In this document: positions 63,601 through 64,000 of the stretch, in pieces
Layout of the letters: the number at the start of each line of letters is the position of its first letter
How positions within the stretch are numbered: the stretch's first letter is position 1
DNA from: Trochalopteron elliotii
Taxonomy: Eukaryota > Chordata > Aves > Passeriformes > Leiothrichidae
DNA: 64,000 nt
Direction of reading: 5' to 3'
Assembly (NCBI GenBank): GCA_024734555.1
Contig: JANPWX010000030.1
Coordinates: 1,970,500 to 2,034,499 of the forward strand
The notes under the pieces: generated by a model
Told to the model about the DNA's origin: nothing
Database searches by the model: none
What the model saw: only the letters and a program-made list of their open reading frames with translations
Position numbers and translations under genes: made by a program

Positions 63601-64000
63601 TCCTTGGTAATTCGTGTGCATTTAACAGCGCTGGGATTTCCCTGTCTTAAGGATTTCCCCCTGCAGGCTGTTCCTTGGCTATATGAGCTGATCGAGTCTT
63701 AACATGATTCAAGAGGGTAAAATCTCCCTCCTTTGTCAGATCAGTTTCTGATTCACTTCATTTGACGACAACAGTCCCTTGCCAGGTGACAGCATTGCCA
63801 AACTGAGTTATGCAGCAATGAACCAGTTTGACTTGCCATTGCTCAGCATGTGTGCATTGCAAGGCATCACTAATTATCAGTGCAAGCCCTGTGCCAGCTC
63901 CTCCTAGGAACGCTAGCTGGTCCGAGTCAGAGGGTGAAAGGTAGTGCCAACACAAAGATCAGCCTTCTGATACAACGGAGTTTTCTGTATCACACAAATT
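60645..64000. other. Unique sequence, no gene recognised
   Basis: No recognisable exon, RNA gene or mobile element. Small structures: an inverted repeat CAAGGAA-ATGCA-TTCCTTG (61228-61246) and a CAAAA-rich run at 61804-61829. A 139-codon minus-strand frame at 60566-60985 includes the CR1 fragment in antisense and is not a gene. Confidence 0.55.

Overview
This window looks like non-coding avian nuclear DNA, most likely from a songbird (passerine). Two kinds of evidence support that. CR1 LINE 3' ends of the bird/reptile type lie at about 30.4, 58.8-59.2 and 60.6 kb, with a weaker one at 52.7 kb. LTR sequences of the endogenous-retrovirus families common in songbird genomes lie at about 7.8, 27.4-28.0, 34.6-35.0 and 35.8-36.2 kb. 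The DNA is AT-rich, low in CpG, full of stop codons in all frames and carries microsatellites. I recognise no complete protein-coding gene, rRNA, tRNA or CRISPR array. The window is best read as intergenic or long-intron sequence.

Layout: 1-5.2 kb, unique sequence. 5.2-5.9 kb, a TATA motif followed by a CpG-island-like block. 7.8 kb, an LTR fragment. 9.94-10.05 kb, two adjoining pyrimidine microsatellites with a 7-N assembly gap exactly at their junction. 14.57-14.88 kb, three perfect palindromes or hairpins close together. 20.2-20.4 kb, an exon-like hydrophobic open segment on the minus strand. 26.7-26.83 kb, a (CA)n-(TTTATA)n compound microsatellite. 27.42-27.97 kb, a nearly full-length solo LTR. 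30.4 kb, a minus-strand CR1. 31.25 kb, a TATA box followed by a very short ORF. 34.6-36.2 kb, two different LTRs, both on the minus strand. 36.2-47.4 kb, mostly featureless. 47.4-47.9 kb, a C-rich, G-poor strand-skewed tract. 51.66 kb, a CTCF-like motif followed by a TTTA/TTTG repeat. 57.1-57.9 kb, a protein-like minus-strand ORF beside a plus-strand TATA and CpG-rich block. 58.8-60.6 kb, two CR1 copies. The rest to 64 kb is unique sequence.

The best-supported content is the set of old retroelements. The four LTR segments share visible homology with one another, so their family relationship can be checked inside the window. Three lie on the minus strand and one on the plus strand. None has retroviral coding sequence attached that I could recognise. 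The more speculative items are the two TATA-plus-CpG blocks, the hydrophobic exon-like segment, the C-rich tract and the CTCF-like site. They are candidates for unannotated promoters, exons or boundary elements and are given low confidence.
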